This document shows, piece by piece, positions 53,247 to 62,560 of a stretch of 64,000 nt of DNA. Position numbers and translations under genes: made by a program. This DNA comes from PALSA-243 sp049522755 (GTDB lineage Bacteria > Acidobacteriota > Terriglobia > Bryobacterales > Bryobacteraceae): NCBI GenBank assembly GCA_049522755.1, contig JBEKNN010000001.1, forward strand, positions 40,331 through 104,330, given 5' to 3'. The number at the start of each line of letters is the position of its first letter. The first letter of the stretch is position 1. A model generated the notes under the pieces. It ran no database searches. It saw only the letters and a list, made by a program, of their open reading frames with translations, and had not been told where the DNA came from.

Positions 53247-54675
53247 CCTTGTTCAGCTTGCTGTGCGATTGACCGTATACAAAATAGATCACCAGCCCGA
53301 ACAGCATCCAGCCGAGCGCCGTGATTTGGGTGCGCGTATCGAGGTTCCAGATCATCGCGCCACACACCAGGACGCCTAGAATCGGGACCAGAGGTACGAG
53401 AGGAGTCCTGAATGGACGCGGCACATTCGGTTGAATCTTGCGCATCATGATGACTCCGATGCAGACCAGAATGAATGCGAAGAGGGTGCCGATGGAGGTC
53501 AAGTCTCCTGCCAGCGATTCCGGAAGAAACGCCCCGAAAGCGCCGACGAAGAAGAATAGCAGGATGTTGCACTTGTATGGCGTGCGGAACTTTGGATGTA
53601 CGTCGGAAAACAGCTTGGGCAGCAGGCCGTCTTCGGACATGGTGAAAAATACCCGGCTTTGGCCTAGCAACATCACCAGCATTACCGAAGAGAAACCGAA
53701 CAGGATGGCGACGGTAACGCCCTTCGCCAACCAATCGAAGCCCGGCATGCCGTGTTCAATGGCGTAGGCGACCGAAGCTTCCTTTCCCACGGTTCCGAAT
53801 TCCCGCCAGTTCGATACGCCCGTCAACACCCAGCCAAACAGGATATAAAGCACGGTGCAAATGGCCAGCGAGCCCAGAATGCCGCGAGGCATGTCGCGGC
53901 CAGGATTGACTGTCTCCTGCGCAGCCGTGGATACCGCGTCGAATCCAATGAATGCGAAAAACACGATGCCCGCCCCTCCCAGCACGCCGCCCCAGCCGTG
54001 GTGGTTGAAGGCTTCGTGCCCCGGTTCGGTCGCCGGAATCAACAGTGGATAATGGTTCGCGGGAATAATGAAGTGCCAACCGACCGCAATGAATATGAGG
54101 ACGATCGCAATTTTGACGGTCACAATGACGGTGTTCAACGTCGCCGATTCCTGTGTACCCTTGATCAGCACCGCGGAGAGCAGAAGCAGAATGACAACTG
54201 CCGGAACATTCATGATGCCGCCCTCCATGGGAGAGTGGCACCAGGCGAAGGGCACCGGGCTGAAGCCCTGCTGGGTCAATAGCTTATTCAGGTATTCGCT
54301 CCAGGCAATGGAGAGAGTGGCCGCGCCTAACGCGTATTCCAGTATGAGCGCCCAACCGATAATCCAGGCCACGAACTCGCCCATGGTGGTGTACGCGTAT
54401 GTGTAGGCGCTGCCTGCGATAGGTATCATAGCCGCGAACTCGGCGTAGCATAATCCAGCGAAGGTGCAGCCGATGGCCGCGACAATGAACGAGAAAATGA
54501 CGCCCGATCCGGCATCCTGCGCCGAGGCCGCGGCGGTCCGTACAAACAGGCCGGCGCCGATGACGGCCCCGATGCCAAGGGCGATCAGGCTCTTGGCCGT
54601 CAGCGTGCGCTTCAGGTCGCTGTGCTTGGCCCGCTCAAAGAGCGATTCGAGAGACTTCCTGCGAAAAAGGCTCAT
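53242..54675 (-). CDS. APC-superfamily amino-acid permease (cationic type)
   Basis: 477 residues with about 12 membrane helices. The N-terminal cytosolic segment (MSLFRRKSLESLFERAKHSD) and first helix (LIALGIGAVIGAGLFVRTAA) with the unwound GAGLF substrate loop are those of the CAT/YfnA family. Further marks are FAGLCYAEFAAMIPIAGSAY and FFAFIGFDAVSTAAQE. It imports amino acids, possibly Arg/Lys. The gene ends in the family A repeat, whose first bases provide the stop. It lies 15 bases after the M13 peptidase stop on the same strand in the opposite direction of reading order, so co-transcription with that gene (M13 upstream) is likely. Confidence 0.9.
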   Translation of the reverse strand: MSLFRRKSLESLFERAKHSDLKRTLTAKSLIALGIGAVIGAGLFVRTAAASAQDAGSGVIFSFIVAAIGCTFAGLCYAEFAAMIPIAGSAYTYAYTTMGEFVAWIIGWALILEYALGAATLSIAWSEYLNKLLTQQGFSPVPFAWCHSPMEGGIMNVPAVVILLLLSAVLIKGTQESATLNTVIVTVKIAIVLIFIAVGWHFIIPANHYPLLIPATEPGHEAFNHHGWGGVLGGAGIVFFAFIGFDAVSTAAQETVNPGRDMPRGILGSLAICTVLYILFGWVLTGVSNWREFGTVGKEASVAYAIEHGMPGFDWLAKGVTVAILFGFSSVMLVMLLGQSRVFFTMSEDGLLPKLFSDVHPKFRTPYKCNILLFFFVGAFGAFLPESLAGDLTSIGTLFAFILVCIGVIMMRKIQPNVPRPFRTPLVPLVPILGVLVCGAMIWNLDTRTQITALGWMLFGLVIYFVYGQSHSKLNKA

Positions 54676-54690
54676 AGGTATCCAGATAGA

Positions 54691-56703
54691 TTACCAAACC
54701 CGGCAGGCATTGGGGCTGACCATCGGCTGGCTGGCCTTGCAGGCGTAAGCCTTCTGGAATTCCGGCATATTCTGGAGCGTGCCGTTGACGCGGAAGCGGC
54801 CCGGCGAATGCGGATCGGTCACAGCGCGGTTGCGGGCTTCCTGCGGCGCGGTGTTTTCGCACCACACCTGCGCCCAACCGAGGAAGAAGCGCTGCTCGGG
54901 CGTGTAGCCATCCATCTTCTCCGCATTGCCCTTCAGCGTGTCTTCGAGGGCCATGTAGGCGATGCGCAGGCCCCCGTTATCGGCGGTGTTCTCACCCAGC
55001 GTCAGGCGCCCGTTCAGTTTCACGTCGTCCACCGCAGTGAAGCCGGAGTATTCGTCGGCCACGCATGCCGCGCGCTTTTCGAATTCGGCGCCGTCGGTGG
55101 CGGTCCACCAATCGCGCAGATTGCCGTCGCCATCGAACTTGCGGCCCTGGTCGTCGAAACCGTGCGTCATCTCATGGCCGATCACCGCGCCCACCGCGCC
55201 GTAGTTGATGGACATGTCGCGCTGCGGGTCGAAGAACGGAGATTGCAGAATGCCCGCGGGGAAGTTGATGCTGTTATTCTGCGGGCTGTAGAAGGCGTTG
55301 ACGGTGGGCGTCGACATGCTCCACTCGGTTTTGTCGGTGGGCTTGCCGATCTTGCCGATGTTGTCCCGATAGCGGAACTCCGCCACGCGTTCGGCGTTGC
55401 CCAGAAAATCGTCGCGCGCGATCTTCACCTTGGAATAATCGCGCCATGTCTTGGGATAGCCCACGTTATTCGTGATGGCATTCAGCTTGGCGATGGCCGC
55501 GCGCTTGGTGTCGGCGCTCATCCAGTCTAGCGCTTGAATATCCTTGGCGAGCGCCTTCTCTAAAGCCGTCACCAACTGTGTGATCTGCGCCTTGGCGGCG
55601 GGGCCGAACGTCAGCTCGATGTACTTCTGGCCCAGCAGGTCGCCCAGTTCGCGATCCACCACGCGCACGCAGCGGTACGGACGCGGACGCTGCTCCTGGG
55701 CGCCGGTCATGTAGCGCTGCCAGAAGTCGAAAGCCTCGCTCTCAAATGCCGCGGGCAGCTGCTCGGCGTGCGCGCGCAGCAGGTGGTATTCGAAGTATGC
55801 CTTCCAGGCGTCCACGGATTGGTTGGGCAGGTCGGCGGCCAGTCCCTTGGCGAATGCCGGCTGGCTCACGTTGAGGGTCTGGAACGGCGGGGCCTCGATC
55901 TGCTTCCAGTATTCATTCCAATTGAAGAAGCTGGACGTGAGCGCCTGCAATTCCTGGCGCGTCATGATGTGATAGGTGGCATTGGGGTCGCGCATGGCCA
56001 CGCGGTCCACCGAATCTTTGGCGAGAGCGGTTTCGAAATCGAGCGTCAGCCTGGCGTTCTTCACAGCGGCTTCGGGCGAATCGCCGGCCAGCCGGAACAT
56101 GTTGGCCATGTGCTCCACGAAGCGCTGGCGCGTCTCCACGGACTTGGCGTCGGTCTTCAGATAGTACGAGCGGTCGGGCAGGGAAAGGCCGCCCTGGCGG
56201 AAATTGGCGATGGTCTGGTTGGAATCCTTCGCGTCGGGACCCGCGCCGAACACGAACAGAGCGGGGACGCCCATCCCGTGCAGGCGCGCCACCTCATCCA
56301 CCATGCCGGCGACTGTCAGCTCCTTGATTCGGGCCAACTCAGGCTCAATGGCGCCGAGTCCATTCTTCTCGATGGCGGCGGTATCCATGCACGCCGCGTA
56401 TTCGTCGCCAATCTTCTGCTCGATTTCGTTTCGCCCGGCCGTCTTGGCCACGGCGCCCTGAATCATATCGAGCAGGACATGCTCGTTGTGGTCGCTCAAC
56501 TCATTGAACCGGCCCCACCGCGAGCGGTCCGCGGGAAGCGGGTTGTGCGCGACCCAATTGCCGCAAGCGTATTGGTAGAAGTCCGTACACGGGTCGATGG
56601 ACTTGTTCATAGCGGCGGTGTCGAGTCCCGACGCCGCCGGCGGATCCGCGGCGAGAGCGGCCAGCGGAAACAGCAGGGATGCAAAGAGCCAATGAAGCTT
56701 CAT
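54691..56703 (-). CDS. M13 (neprilysin/PepO-like) metallopeptidase
   Basis: 670 residues with signal peptide MKLHWLFASLLFPLAALA. The M13 family marks are all present: N-terminal SIDPCTDFYQYACGNWV, zinc site H510-E511-x-x-H514 in VIGHEMTHGFDDQG, E571 in LGENTADNGG, and the late RVNGTLQNMPEFQKAYACK. It degrades small peptides outside the cytoplasm. The permease gene begins 15 bases after its stop and may import the products. Confidence 0.95.
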   Translation of the reverse strand: MKLHWLFASLLFPLAALAADPPAASGLDTAAMNKSIDPCTDFYQYACGNWVAHNPLPADRSRWGRFNELSDHNEHVLLDMIQGAVAKTAGRNEIEQKIGDEYAACMDTAAIEKNGLGAIEPELARIKELTVAGMVDEVARLHGMGVPALFVFGAGPDAKDSNQTIANFRQGGLSLPDRSYYLKTDAKSVETRQRFVEHMANMFRLAGDSPEAAVKNARLTLDFETALAKDSVDRVAMRDPNATYHIMTRQELQALTSSFFNWNEYWKQIEAPPFQTLNVSQPAFAKGLAADLPNQSVDAWKAYFEYHLLRAHAEQLPAAFESEAFDFWQRYMTGAQEQRPRPYRCVRVVDRELGDLLGQKYIELTFGPAAKAQITQLVTALEKALAKDIQALDWMSADTKRAAIAKLNAITNNVGYPKTWRDYSKVKIARDDFLGNAERVAEFRYRDNIGKIGKPTDKTEWSMSTPTVNAFYSPQNNSINFPAGILQSPFFDPQRDMSINYGAVGAVIGHEMTHGFDDQGRKFDGDGNLRDWWTATDGAEFEKRAACVADEYSGFTAVDDVKLNGRLTLGENTADNGGLRIAYMALEDTLKGNAEKMDGYTPEQRFFLGWAQVWCENTAPQEARNRAVTDPHSPGRFRVNGTLQNMPEFQKAYACKASQPMVSPNACRVW

Positions 56704-57135
56704 AGCAGTAACTCTTAGATTACCGCGATGGCGGAGTATGCTTTGTGTTAAGAAAGGCGCGTGTAAGCGGCGGGTCGCCGTGGACTAATAATAGCCAAAG
56801 GCTACACCCTGAAATCTCGCGGAGGGGCTGACGAGATCTTCCTCAACCCCTTTGCGACTTGGCGGCTTCGCGTGATCATCGTCTTCCGGCCCATCGACGA
56901 TTAGTGTGATGCCGTCTTCGATCGGCTCTCGCCAAGCCGCCCAAGACGCAAAGAACGCAACGACGACTCCAGGGACGTTACACGGTCTTCCTGCCTTACC
57001 CCCCCGCCGAATTCTGCGAGATGGATTCTCAGGCTTGCGCGGCTAGCTAGGAACTAATAGCGGCGCGGTTTATCCTTAACATTTCTTTACCGCTTCGCGC
57101 GTATCCACAGCGCCGCGCACCGCGCCCTTACGGGC
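56704..57135. other. Intergenic region with an inverted repeat
   Basis: About 430 bases without a recognisable gene between two divergent genes. Arms at 56850-56872 (CTTTGCGACTTGGCGGCTTC) and 56930-56953 (CGCCAAGCCGCCCAAGACGC) are imperfect inverted copies (about 20 of 24 pairing) and could fold a long hairpin. Promoters of both flanking genes should be here. Confidence 0.5.
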
Positions 57136-57903
57136 ATGCAACTCCTGAATAGCCGGTCAATCAGCCGCCGCGGCATCATCCAAGGTCTCACTCTCGGATC
57201 AGCCGCGTTCACCACGCCTGGCCTCTTTGCGGAGCAGTTAGCGGCCACGCCGCGTCTCACCGAAGGTCCTTACTATCCCGATAAGATGCCGCTCGATACC
57301 GATAACGACCTGCTGATTATCAACGATGCCATCACGCCTGCCGTCGGCGAAATCACCTATCTCACCGGGCGCGTCCTCGGGGCCGGCGGAGAGCCTGTGC
57401 GCAATGCGTTCGTGGAAATATGGCAGGTGGATAGCCGCGCATCTTACATTCACTCGCGCGGGCGAAATCCCAATGGTTACGACTCGAATTTCCAAGGTTA
57501 CGGCCGCTTCCTCACCGGCGCCAAGGGCGAATATTCCTTCCGCACCATCAAGCCAATCCCGTATTCCCTGCAGGGCATGGCCCGTGCGCCGCACATTCAC
57601 GTCGCTGTGAGCAAGAACGGACATCGTCTGCTTACCACGCAATTTCTGATCAGGGGACACGCGGCCAACGCGACCGACAACATCTTCAACGAGTTGCGCG
57701 ACCCGCGCGACCGCGACGTCGTGCTGGTGGATTTTGAGCCGCTGCCCGGCTCCAGATTCGGCGAGCTCTCCGCCCGATTCGACATCGTATTCGGCCGCAC
57801 TCCGCAGGAAGCCGAGGACGGCAAACTGACCGGCGGCATCGGCAAATCGGAGGGCGGCGGCCGCGGCCCCGGCTTCGGACCTCCGCCTCCGCGCTGGCGC
57901 TAA
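57136..57903 (+). CDS. Intradiol ring-cleavage dioxygenase-like protein, Tat-exported
   Basis: 255 residues. The N terminus has a Tat signal (ISRRGIIQGLTLGSAAFT). The body is a catechol/protocatechuate-3,4-dioxygenase beta-type fold: LTEGPYYPDKM, GEPVRNAFVEIWQVDSRASY, NFQGYGRFLTGAKGEYSFRT and H153-x-H155 in RAPHIHVAVS, which together give the Tyr/Tyr/His/His iron ligands of the family. It would open aromatic diols. Location outside the cytoplasm is unusual but is seen in related Acidobacteriota proteins. The C terminus is Gly/Pro-rich (GGGRGPGFGPPPPRWR). Confidence 0.85.
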   Translation: MQLLNSRSISRRGIIQGLTLGSAAFTTPGLFAEQLAATPRLTEGPYYPDKMPLDTDNDLLIINDAITPAVGEITYLTGRVLGAGGEPVRNAFVEIWQVDSRASYIHSRGRNPNGYDSNFQGYGRFLTGAKGEYSFRTIKPIPYSLQGMARAPHIHVAVSKNGHRLLTTQFLIRGHAANATDNIFNELRDPRDRDVVLVDFEPLPGSRFGELSARFDIVFGRTPQEAEDGKLTGGIGKSEGGGRGPGFGPPPPRWR

Positions 57904-57915
57904 ACACATGGGTCG

Positions 57916-60018
57916 CTAAAACGCCAGCAGCTTTTCCATCGCCGCCGCCAGCCCTTCGGTCTGCGGCAGAATCGCGTTCTCCAATTGCGGATGGTAGCCC
58001 ACCCACGTATCGAGCGCGCCCACGCGCCGCACCGGGGCATCCAGTTTGTCGAACAGTTCGTCCGAAATCCGGGCGGCGATCTCCGCGCCGTAGCCCCACG
58101 AAAGCGTGTCTTCGTGCGCCACAATCACGCGGCTGGTCTTCTGCACGGACGTGCGAATGGACTCCCAATCGTAAGGCGCAAGCGTGCGCAGATCGATGAT
58201 CTCAACGCTCACATGGGAATTCCGCTTCTCAACCTGCGTCGCGGCGAGCAGCGCCTTCTGCACCAGTGCTCCGTAAGTGATCACGGTAAGGCTGTCGCCG
58301 GGTTTCACGATCTTCGCCCGTCCGAACGGAATGGTGAAATGGTCCCCCGGATGCGGCGAACGGTTATACGGCTCGCGGTAGAGCTTCTTGTGCTCGAGGA
58401 ACAGCACCGGGTCGCCGCAGCGAATCGCGGTGCGCAGCAGGCCGCAGGCATCGCTCGCGTTCGACGGCATCACTACGCGCAGGCCGGGACAGTGCGTGAA
58501 GATCGATTCGCCGCACTGGCTATGATAGATGGCGCCGCCGTTCAGATATCCGCCGATGGGCACGCGAATTACGGCCGGGCACGCGAAACGTCCGTTCGAG
58601 CGCCAGCGCATAGTGGCCATCTCGTCGCGAATTTGCATCATCGCGGGCCAGATGTAATCGAAAAATTGAATCTCGGCGACGGGCTTGAGGCCGCGCGTCG
58701 CCATGCCGATGGCGCGACCCACAATGCCCGCTTCGGCCAGCGGCGTATTGAAGGCGCGGTTCGATCCAAACTCGGTCTGCAAACCGTGCGTGACTTTGAA
58801 CACGCCCCCTTTGCCTTTGACCTCGTGCAGGTTGCGCTCGCGCGTGCAATCGGCCACGTCTTCGCCGAAAACCAGCATGTCGGGGTTGCGCCGCATCTCC
58901 TCGCGCATGGTGGCGTTAATCAGATCCACCATGGTCATGGGCTGGCCGCGGTATTGCGGCTCGGAAGCGAAACTGTCGGAAGTCGGGTCCTCCGTATGCG
59001 AATAGAGGTGCGCCATGACCGATTCCGGCGCAGGCGGCTCCTCGCGCCTCGCCTGATCGGTAGCCGCGTGGATTTCCTCATCGATCTCATGCGTGATGCG
59101 CTGCAACATCTGCCGGTCCAGAATGCCTTCATCGGCGAGGAACTTGGGGAAGCGGATCACCGGATCGCGCTCGGCCTCGGCCTGCCGTTCCGCGGCCGGT
59201 TTGTAGAGCCGCTCATCGTCGGAGAGCGAGTGCGAATACGGCCGGATGACCAGCGCATGCACCAGCGCCGGCCCTTGACCGGTGCGGCAATATTCCACCG
59301 CGGCTTTCATGGCGCGATACGACGCCAGAAAATCCGCGCCATCCACGCATTGCCGGAACAGGCCGGGGAAACCCTCGGTCAGGCGTGAAATGCTGCCGCC
59401 GGCCGTCTGCGCTTCGATGGGCACGGAAATGGCGTAGCCGTTGTCTTCCACCAGGTAGATCACAGGCAGCCGATTCAGGCACGCCGCGTTGAGCGACTCC
59501 CAGAACTCGCCTTCGCTGGTGGCGCCTTCGCCCGATGTCACCAGCGTGACTTCATCGGTCTGCGGATTGCGGTAGCGCGACGCTTCCGCACAGCCTACGG
59601 CCTGCAGGAACTGCGTGCCGGTGGGGGACGAGCCGGTGACGATGTTGTAGCTCTTGTGACCCCAGTGCGAGGGCATTTGCCGTCCGCCGGACGCCGGATC
59701 GGCAGCGGCCCCGACGGCTTGTTGCAGCATCTCCTGGGGCGTCACGCCGAGGGTCAAACTCAGCGCGCGGTCGCGATAATAAAGGTAGAACCAATCGTGG
59801 CCGGGGCGCAGCGCCATGCCGGCAGCCACTTGCACGGCCTCATGGCCCGCGCCGCTGATTTGAAAATAGATGCGGTTCTGGCGCTTGAGCGTCACTTCCC
59901 GGTCGTCCAGCCGCCGGGAGGTATGCATAATTCGAAAAGCGCGAATCAGTTCGTCGGGGTCGAGCCCCTCGATCTGGCGCTCGGCGCTGAATGGTTGAGT
60001 GGTTATGGTAATAGCCAC
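57916..60018 (-). CDS. Fused E1 alpha-beta subunit of a 2-oxoacid dehydrogenase
   Basis: 700 residues, GTG start. Residues ~20-340 are E1 alpha: GAGHEAVQVAAGMAL, thiamine-diphosphate motif TSGEGATSEGEFWESLNAAC then EDNGYAIS. Residues ~370-700 are E1 beta: MTMVDLINATMREEMRRNPD, FGEDVADCTRERN, EFGSNRAFNTPLAEAGIVGR, QFFDYIWPAMMQIRDE. It decarboxylates a branched-chain 2-oxoacid or pyruvate and passes the acyl group to a lipoyl E2 not seen in this window. The two subunits are usually separate proteins; the fusion type is known in several phyla. Confidence 0.93.
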   Translation of the reverse strand: MAITITTQPFSAERQIEGLDPDELIRAFRIMHTSRRLDDREVTLKRQNRIYFQISGAGHEAVQVAAGMALRPGHDWFYLYYRDRALSLTLGVTPQEMLQQAVGAAADPASGGRQMPSHWGHKSYNIVTGSSPTGTQFLQAVGCAEASRYRNPQTDEVTLVTSGEGATSEGEFWESLNAACLNRLPVIYLVEDNGYAISVPIEAQTAGGSISRLTEGFPGLFRQCVDGADFLASYRAMKAAVEYCRTGQGPALVHALVIRPYSHSLSDDERLYKPAAERQAEAERDPVIRFPKFLADEGILDRQMLQRITHEIDEEIHAATDQARREEPPAPESVMAHLYSHTEDPTSDSFASEPQYRGQPMTMVDLINATMREEMRRNPDMLVFGEDVADCTRERNLHEVKGKGGVFKVTHGLQTEFGSNRAFNTPLAEAGIVGRAIGMATRGLKPVAEIQFFDYIWPAMMQIRDEMATMRWRSNGRFACPAVIRVPIGGYLNGGAIYHSQCGESIFTHCPGLRVVMPSNASDACGLLRTAIRCGDPVLFLEHKKLYREPYNRSPHPGDHFTIPFGRAKIVKPGDSLTVITYGALVQKALLAATQVEKRNSHVSVEIIDLRTLAPYDWESIRTSVQKTSRVIVAHEDTLSWGYGAEIAARISDELFDKLDAPVRRVGALDTWVGYHPQLENAILPQTEGLAAAMEKLLAF

Positions 60019-60060
60019 GCTCAGCCTGCTCCTCCTATGGCGGGCCGGTTGGCCGCGCCT

Positions 60061-60894
60061 TCAGTGTAACAAAGCATGTACGCTCGAACTTGCTAAATCG
60101 AGTACCGCTAGCCCGGTATTTGTGGAAAACAGGATTCGCGTCCCGTCCGGCGACCATCGCGGTTGGCCGGGAGCCAGATCCGCACCGAGAACGCGCCGTA
60201 TCTGGTGAGTCCCCAGGTTCAAAATATTGATTCCGGTTTCCTTGCCGGCGTCGCGAGTGAACACAATCCGCTTGCCGTCCACCGACCAGTTCAGCGTAGT
60301 TCTGCTCAGTCCCGAATCCAACAGCTTCGCTTTTTCCAGAGTATCCAGATTCACCAGCCAGATCTCGCTCACCGGCATTTCCACATAATAGGCAATGCGC
60401 TTGCCGTCGGGTGACCACGCCGGCCATCGGCTGCGCTGCTCCATCGGCGTCAACGGTTTGGCGTTCGACCCACCCGAATCCATGACCACGATGCGGCTCG
60501 CTCCATTCTCCACGGCAGTCAGCGCCATGCGGCCGCCGTCCGGGGAGAATGCGGGATGAAAATGCTCCGCCGGGCCGCCGGTAAGCAGCCGAACATTGGA
60601 CCCATCCGTGGACATCGCCGAGATCTGCCGCTTGCCTTCCACTGTCGAGACGAAGGCGATGCTCTTCCCATCCGGCGACCAGACGGGGTCCCATGCGCCG
60701 CTGTGGGTAAGCTGCGTGACATCGGAGCCATCCGCGCTCGCCCGGTAAATGTTCCAATCCGAGGCAGCGGTCTTCATCACGAAGACGATGCTCTTGCCGT
60801 CAGGCGACCACGCCGGATACTCGTACTGCGCGGCAACCGCGGCAAGCGCGCAGCCGCAGCCAATTGCCGCGGATTTCCATAGGGCGCGCCACAT
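60061..60894 (-). CDS. TolB-like beta-propeller exported protein
   Basis: 277 residues from ATG 60894, which begins a signal peptide (MWRALWKSAAIGCGCALAAV). The body has six or so PD40 blades with the WSPDGKSI pattern: YPAWSPDGKSIVFVMKTAAS, WDPVWSPDGKSIAFVSTVEG, HPAFSPDGGRMALTAV, WPAWSPDGKRIAYYVE. Such propellers bind proteins or sugars in the periplasm. The longer frame to 61092 overlaps the promoter of the divergent small gene and was rejected. It ends 42 bases before the E1 start. Confidence 0.8.
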   Translation of the reverse strand: MWRALWKSAAIGCGCALAAVAAQYEYPAWSPDGKSIVFVMKTAASDWNIYRASADGSDVTQLTHSGAWDPVWSPDGKSIAFVSTVEGKRQISAMSTDGSNVRLLTGGPAEHFHPAFSPDGGRMALTAVENGASRIVVMDSGGSNAKPLTPMEQRSRWPAWSPDGKRIAYYVEMPVSEIWLVNLDTLEKAKLLDSGLSRTTLNWSVDGKRIVFTRDAGKETGINILNLGTHQIRRVLGADLAPGQPRWSPDGTRILFSTNTGLAVLDLASSSVHALLH

Positions 60895-60985
60895 AAGCCG
60901 CCTCCCTGTCGCACTGTCTCGCACTGTCAATGCCACTTTCGCACAACCCGCGGTTCGCGTACAATGGCCACTCGGGAGGAACACC

Positions 60986-61228
60986 ATGAAGTTCATCGGC
61001 GGAATCGTCTTAGGCATCGCCTTGAGTGCGGGAGTCGCCCTTTTTGCGCAAAACGAGCGCGCCCTGCATCCGCGGATCGCCGCCGCCATCACAGCCCTGC
61101 GCGATGCGCGCGTCTACATGGCCGAGGCGCCCCACGATTTCGGCGGACACAGAGACGCCGCCATCCGCGCCACCGACGAGGCGATCAAGCAATTGAATTT
61201 CGCGCTGGCCTATCGCCCCAAAAAATAG
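60986..61228 (+). CDS. Small exported helical protein (80 aa)
   Basis: A strong ribosome-binding site (GGGAGGAACACC) precedes ATG 60986. Signal peptide MKFIGGIVLGIALSAGVALFAQ. The mature part has two amphipathic helices (HPRIAAAITALRDARVYMAE and DAAIRATDEAIKQLNFALAY) and a Lys end. It looks like half of a four-helix-bundle protein and may dimerise. Unknown function. Its last 44 bases overlap the 3' end of the nitronate monooxygenase gene on the other strand. Confidence 0.75.
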   Translation: MKFIGGIVLGIALSAGVALFAQNERALHPRIAAAITALRDARVYMAEAPHDFGGHRDAAIRATDEAIKQLNFALAYRPKK

Positions 61229-62339
61229 GATCGGCAGCAGCGCCGGCCTCGCTTTCTTCCACCAGCTTCGCGACCAGTTCGGCCGCAGGCATCTGGCGCA
61301 CGCGTGCGACCCCCTGCCCTGCCCATAGGGACAGGAACTCCGCGTTGCCTTGCGCGGCCGCAGCCCTGCGCATCGGGCCCGTAAGAACGTTTTGCAGCGG
61401 ATAAGGCAGAATCGCGCCTTCGTTGGCTGCAAGGAGACTGGTGAATGCATTCGCCAAACCGCGCGCCGGCCGGCCCGAAAATGCCCGCGTAATCACGGTC
61501 GCATCGCTCGCCAGGCTTTTGCCGCGATCGCTGGCCGCGCGGTCGTTAACTGCGCGGTCGTTAACCGCAAGTAGGAGTGCCCGCTTATATCCCGGCGACG
61601 CTCCCGATTCGGGACAGGTCAGAAACGCCGTGCCAAGCTGGGCGGCTACCGCGCCATGCGCCAGCATGTTTGCCAGGTCGCGGCCGTCCATGATGCCGCC
61701 GGAAGCGATCACCGGAGCAAACGCCGCGATCTCTCGCACCAGGTCGACCGTTGGAACCATGGCCGCCTCGAAAGGGACCGCGAAAGTTCCCCGATGCGCG
61801 CCCGCTTCCGCGCCCTGAGCCACCACGGCATCCACTCCGGCTTCCACCAGCAGACGCGCTTCGGCGGCGGTAGTCGCGGTCCCCAGAATGGCGATGCCGC
61901 GCGCGCGGAGCAGGCGGAACGCGTCGCTGTCCGGTATCCCAAACGTGAAGCTGAACACCGCCGGCCGGGCCTCCAGAACGGCTTCGAGTTGGTCCCGGAA
62001 CGGATCGGGAGGGAGCACGGGAATCACCGGCGGCGGCAAACCGAGGGCCTGGTGGATGCCGCTCAGAAGCTCCAGCATTGGCGCCGGATCGGCTTTCGCA
62101 TCCGCCGCATAACCGCCCGCGAATAAGTTGACGGCGAACGGCCGGCTGGTGAGCGCTTGGGTGCGGCGAACAGATTCAAGAATCTCTTCGGGGCGCCAAT
62201 ACGCTGCTGCCAGCGAGCCGACGCCGCCCGCATTCGAAACCGCCGCCGCCAGCTCTGGCGTTCCCGGCCCTCCACCCATGGGCGCAAGCACGATGGGATT
62301 CCGAACGCCCAGTCCCGGAAGAAATCGATTCCCGCCCAT
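61185..62339 (-). CDS. Nitronate monooxygenase-like FMN enzyme
   Basis: 384 residues. Nitronate monooxygenase (2-nitropropane dioxygenase) TIM barrel: LGVRNPIVLAPMGGGPGTPE near the start, VNLFAGGY, VDAVVAQGAEAGAHRGTF with the catalytic His (EAGAHRG), and APVIASGGIMDGRDLANMLA for the FMN phosphate. It oxidises alkyl nitronates such as propionate-3-nitronate. At 61537-61566 a 15-base unit is present twice in tandem (VNDRA twice), lengthening the loop after the barrel strand GYKRALLLA. The gene stands alone. Confidence 0.85.
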   Translation of the reverse strand: MGGNRFLPGLGVRNPIVLAPMGGGPGTPELAAAVSNAGGVGSLAAAYWRPEEILESVRRTQALTSRPFAVNLFAGGYAADAKADPAPMLELLSGIHQALGLPPPVIPVLPPDPFRDQLEAVLEARPAVFSFTFGIPDSDAFRLLRARGIAILGTATTAAEARLLVEAGVDAVVAQGAEAGAHRGTFAVPFEAAMVPTVDLVREIAAFAPVIASGGIMDGRDLANMLAHGAVAAQLGTAFLTCPESGASPGYKRALLLAVNDRAVNDRAASDRGKSLASDATVITRAFSGRPARGLANAFTSLLAANEGAILPYPLQNVLTGPMRRAAAAQGNAEFLSLWAGQGVARVRQMPAAELVAKLVEESEAGAAADPIFWGDRPARNSIA

Positions 62340-62477
62340 TCATGACCATTTTAGGCGAGCAGGGCTAACTGAGGGTTAACTGCAGAGTCATCCCATCTGT
62401 AATAACAACCGGATTTGGAGGGGGTCGATGAGTCGATGCGTGCTTTGCGCCTTGGCGAGAAATTATAGAAGGCAGCG
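62340..62477. other. Short intergenic stretch
   Basis: No gene or clear repeat seen. It includes a purine-rich stretch (GGATTTGGAGGGGG) near 62410. Confidence 0.3.
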
Positions 62478-62560
62478 ATGATCGGGAACATCATTACCAA
62501 GGAGATTGTCGACGCCGCTTTCTGCATTCATACGACTCTGGCCCGGGCTTGCATCGCGGC
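62478..62560 (+). pseudogene. 5' fragment of a GxxExxY nuclease-family gene
   Basis: ATG 62478 begins MIGNIITKEIVDAAFCIHTT, the start of the GxxExxY family (usually IVDAAFKIHTTLGPGLLESVY). After IHTTL the GPGL motif continues in the +1 frame (LGPGL at about 62540), so there is a frameshift, and similarity stops before the Glu/Tyr of the signature. The fragment abuts the truncated end of the vapC remnant at about 62528-62560. Confidence 0.65.
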
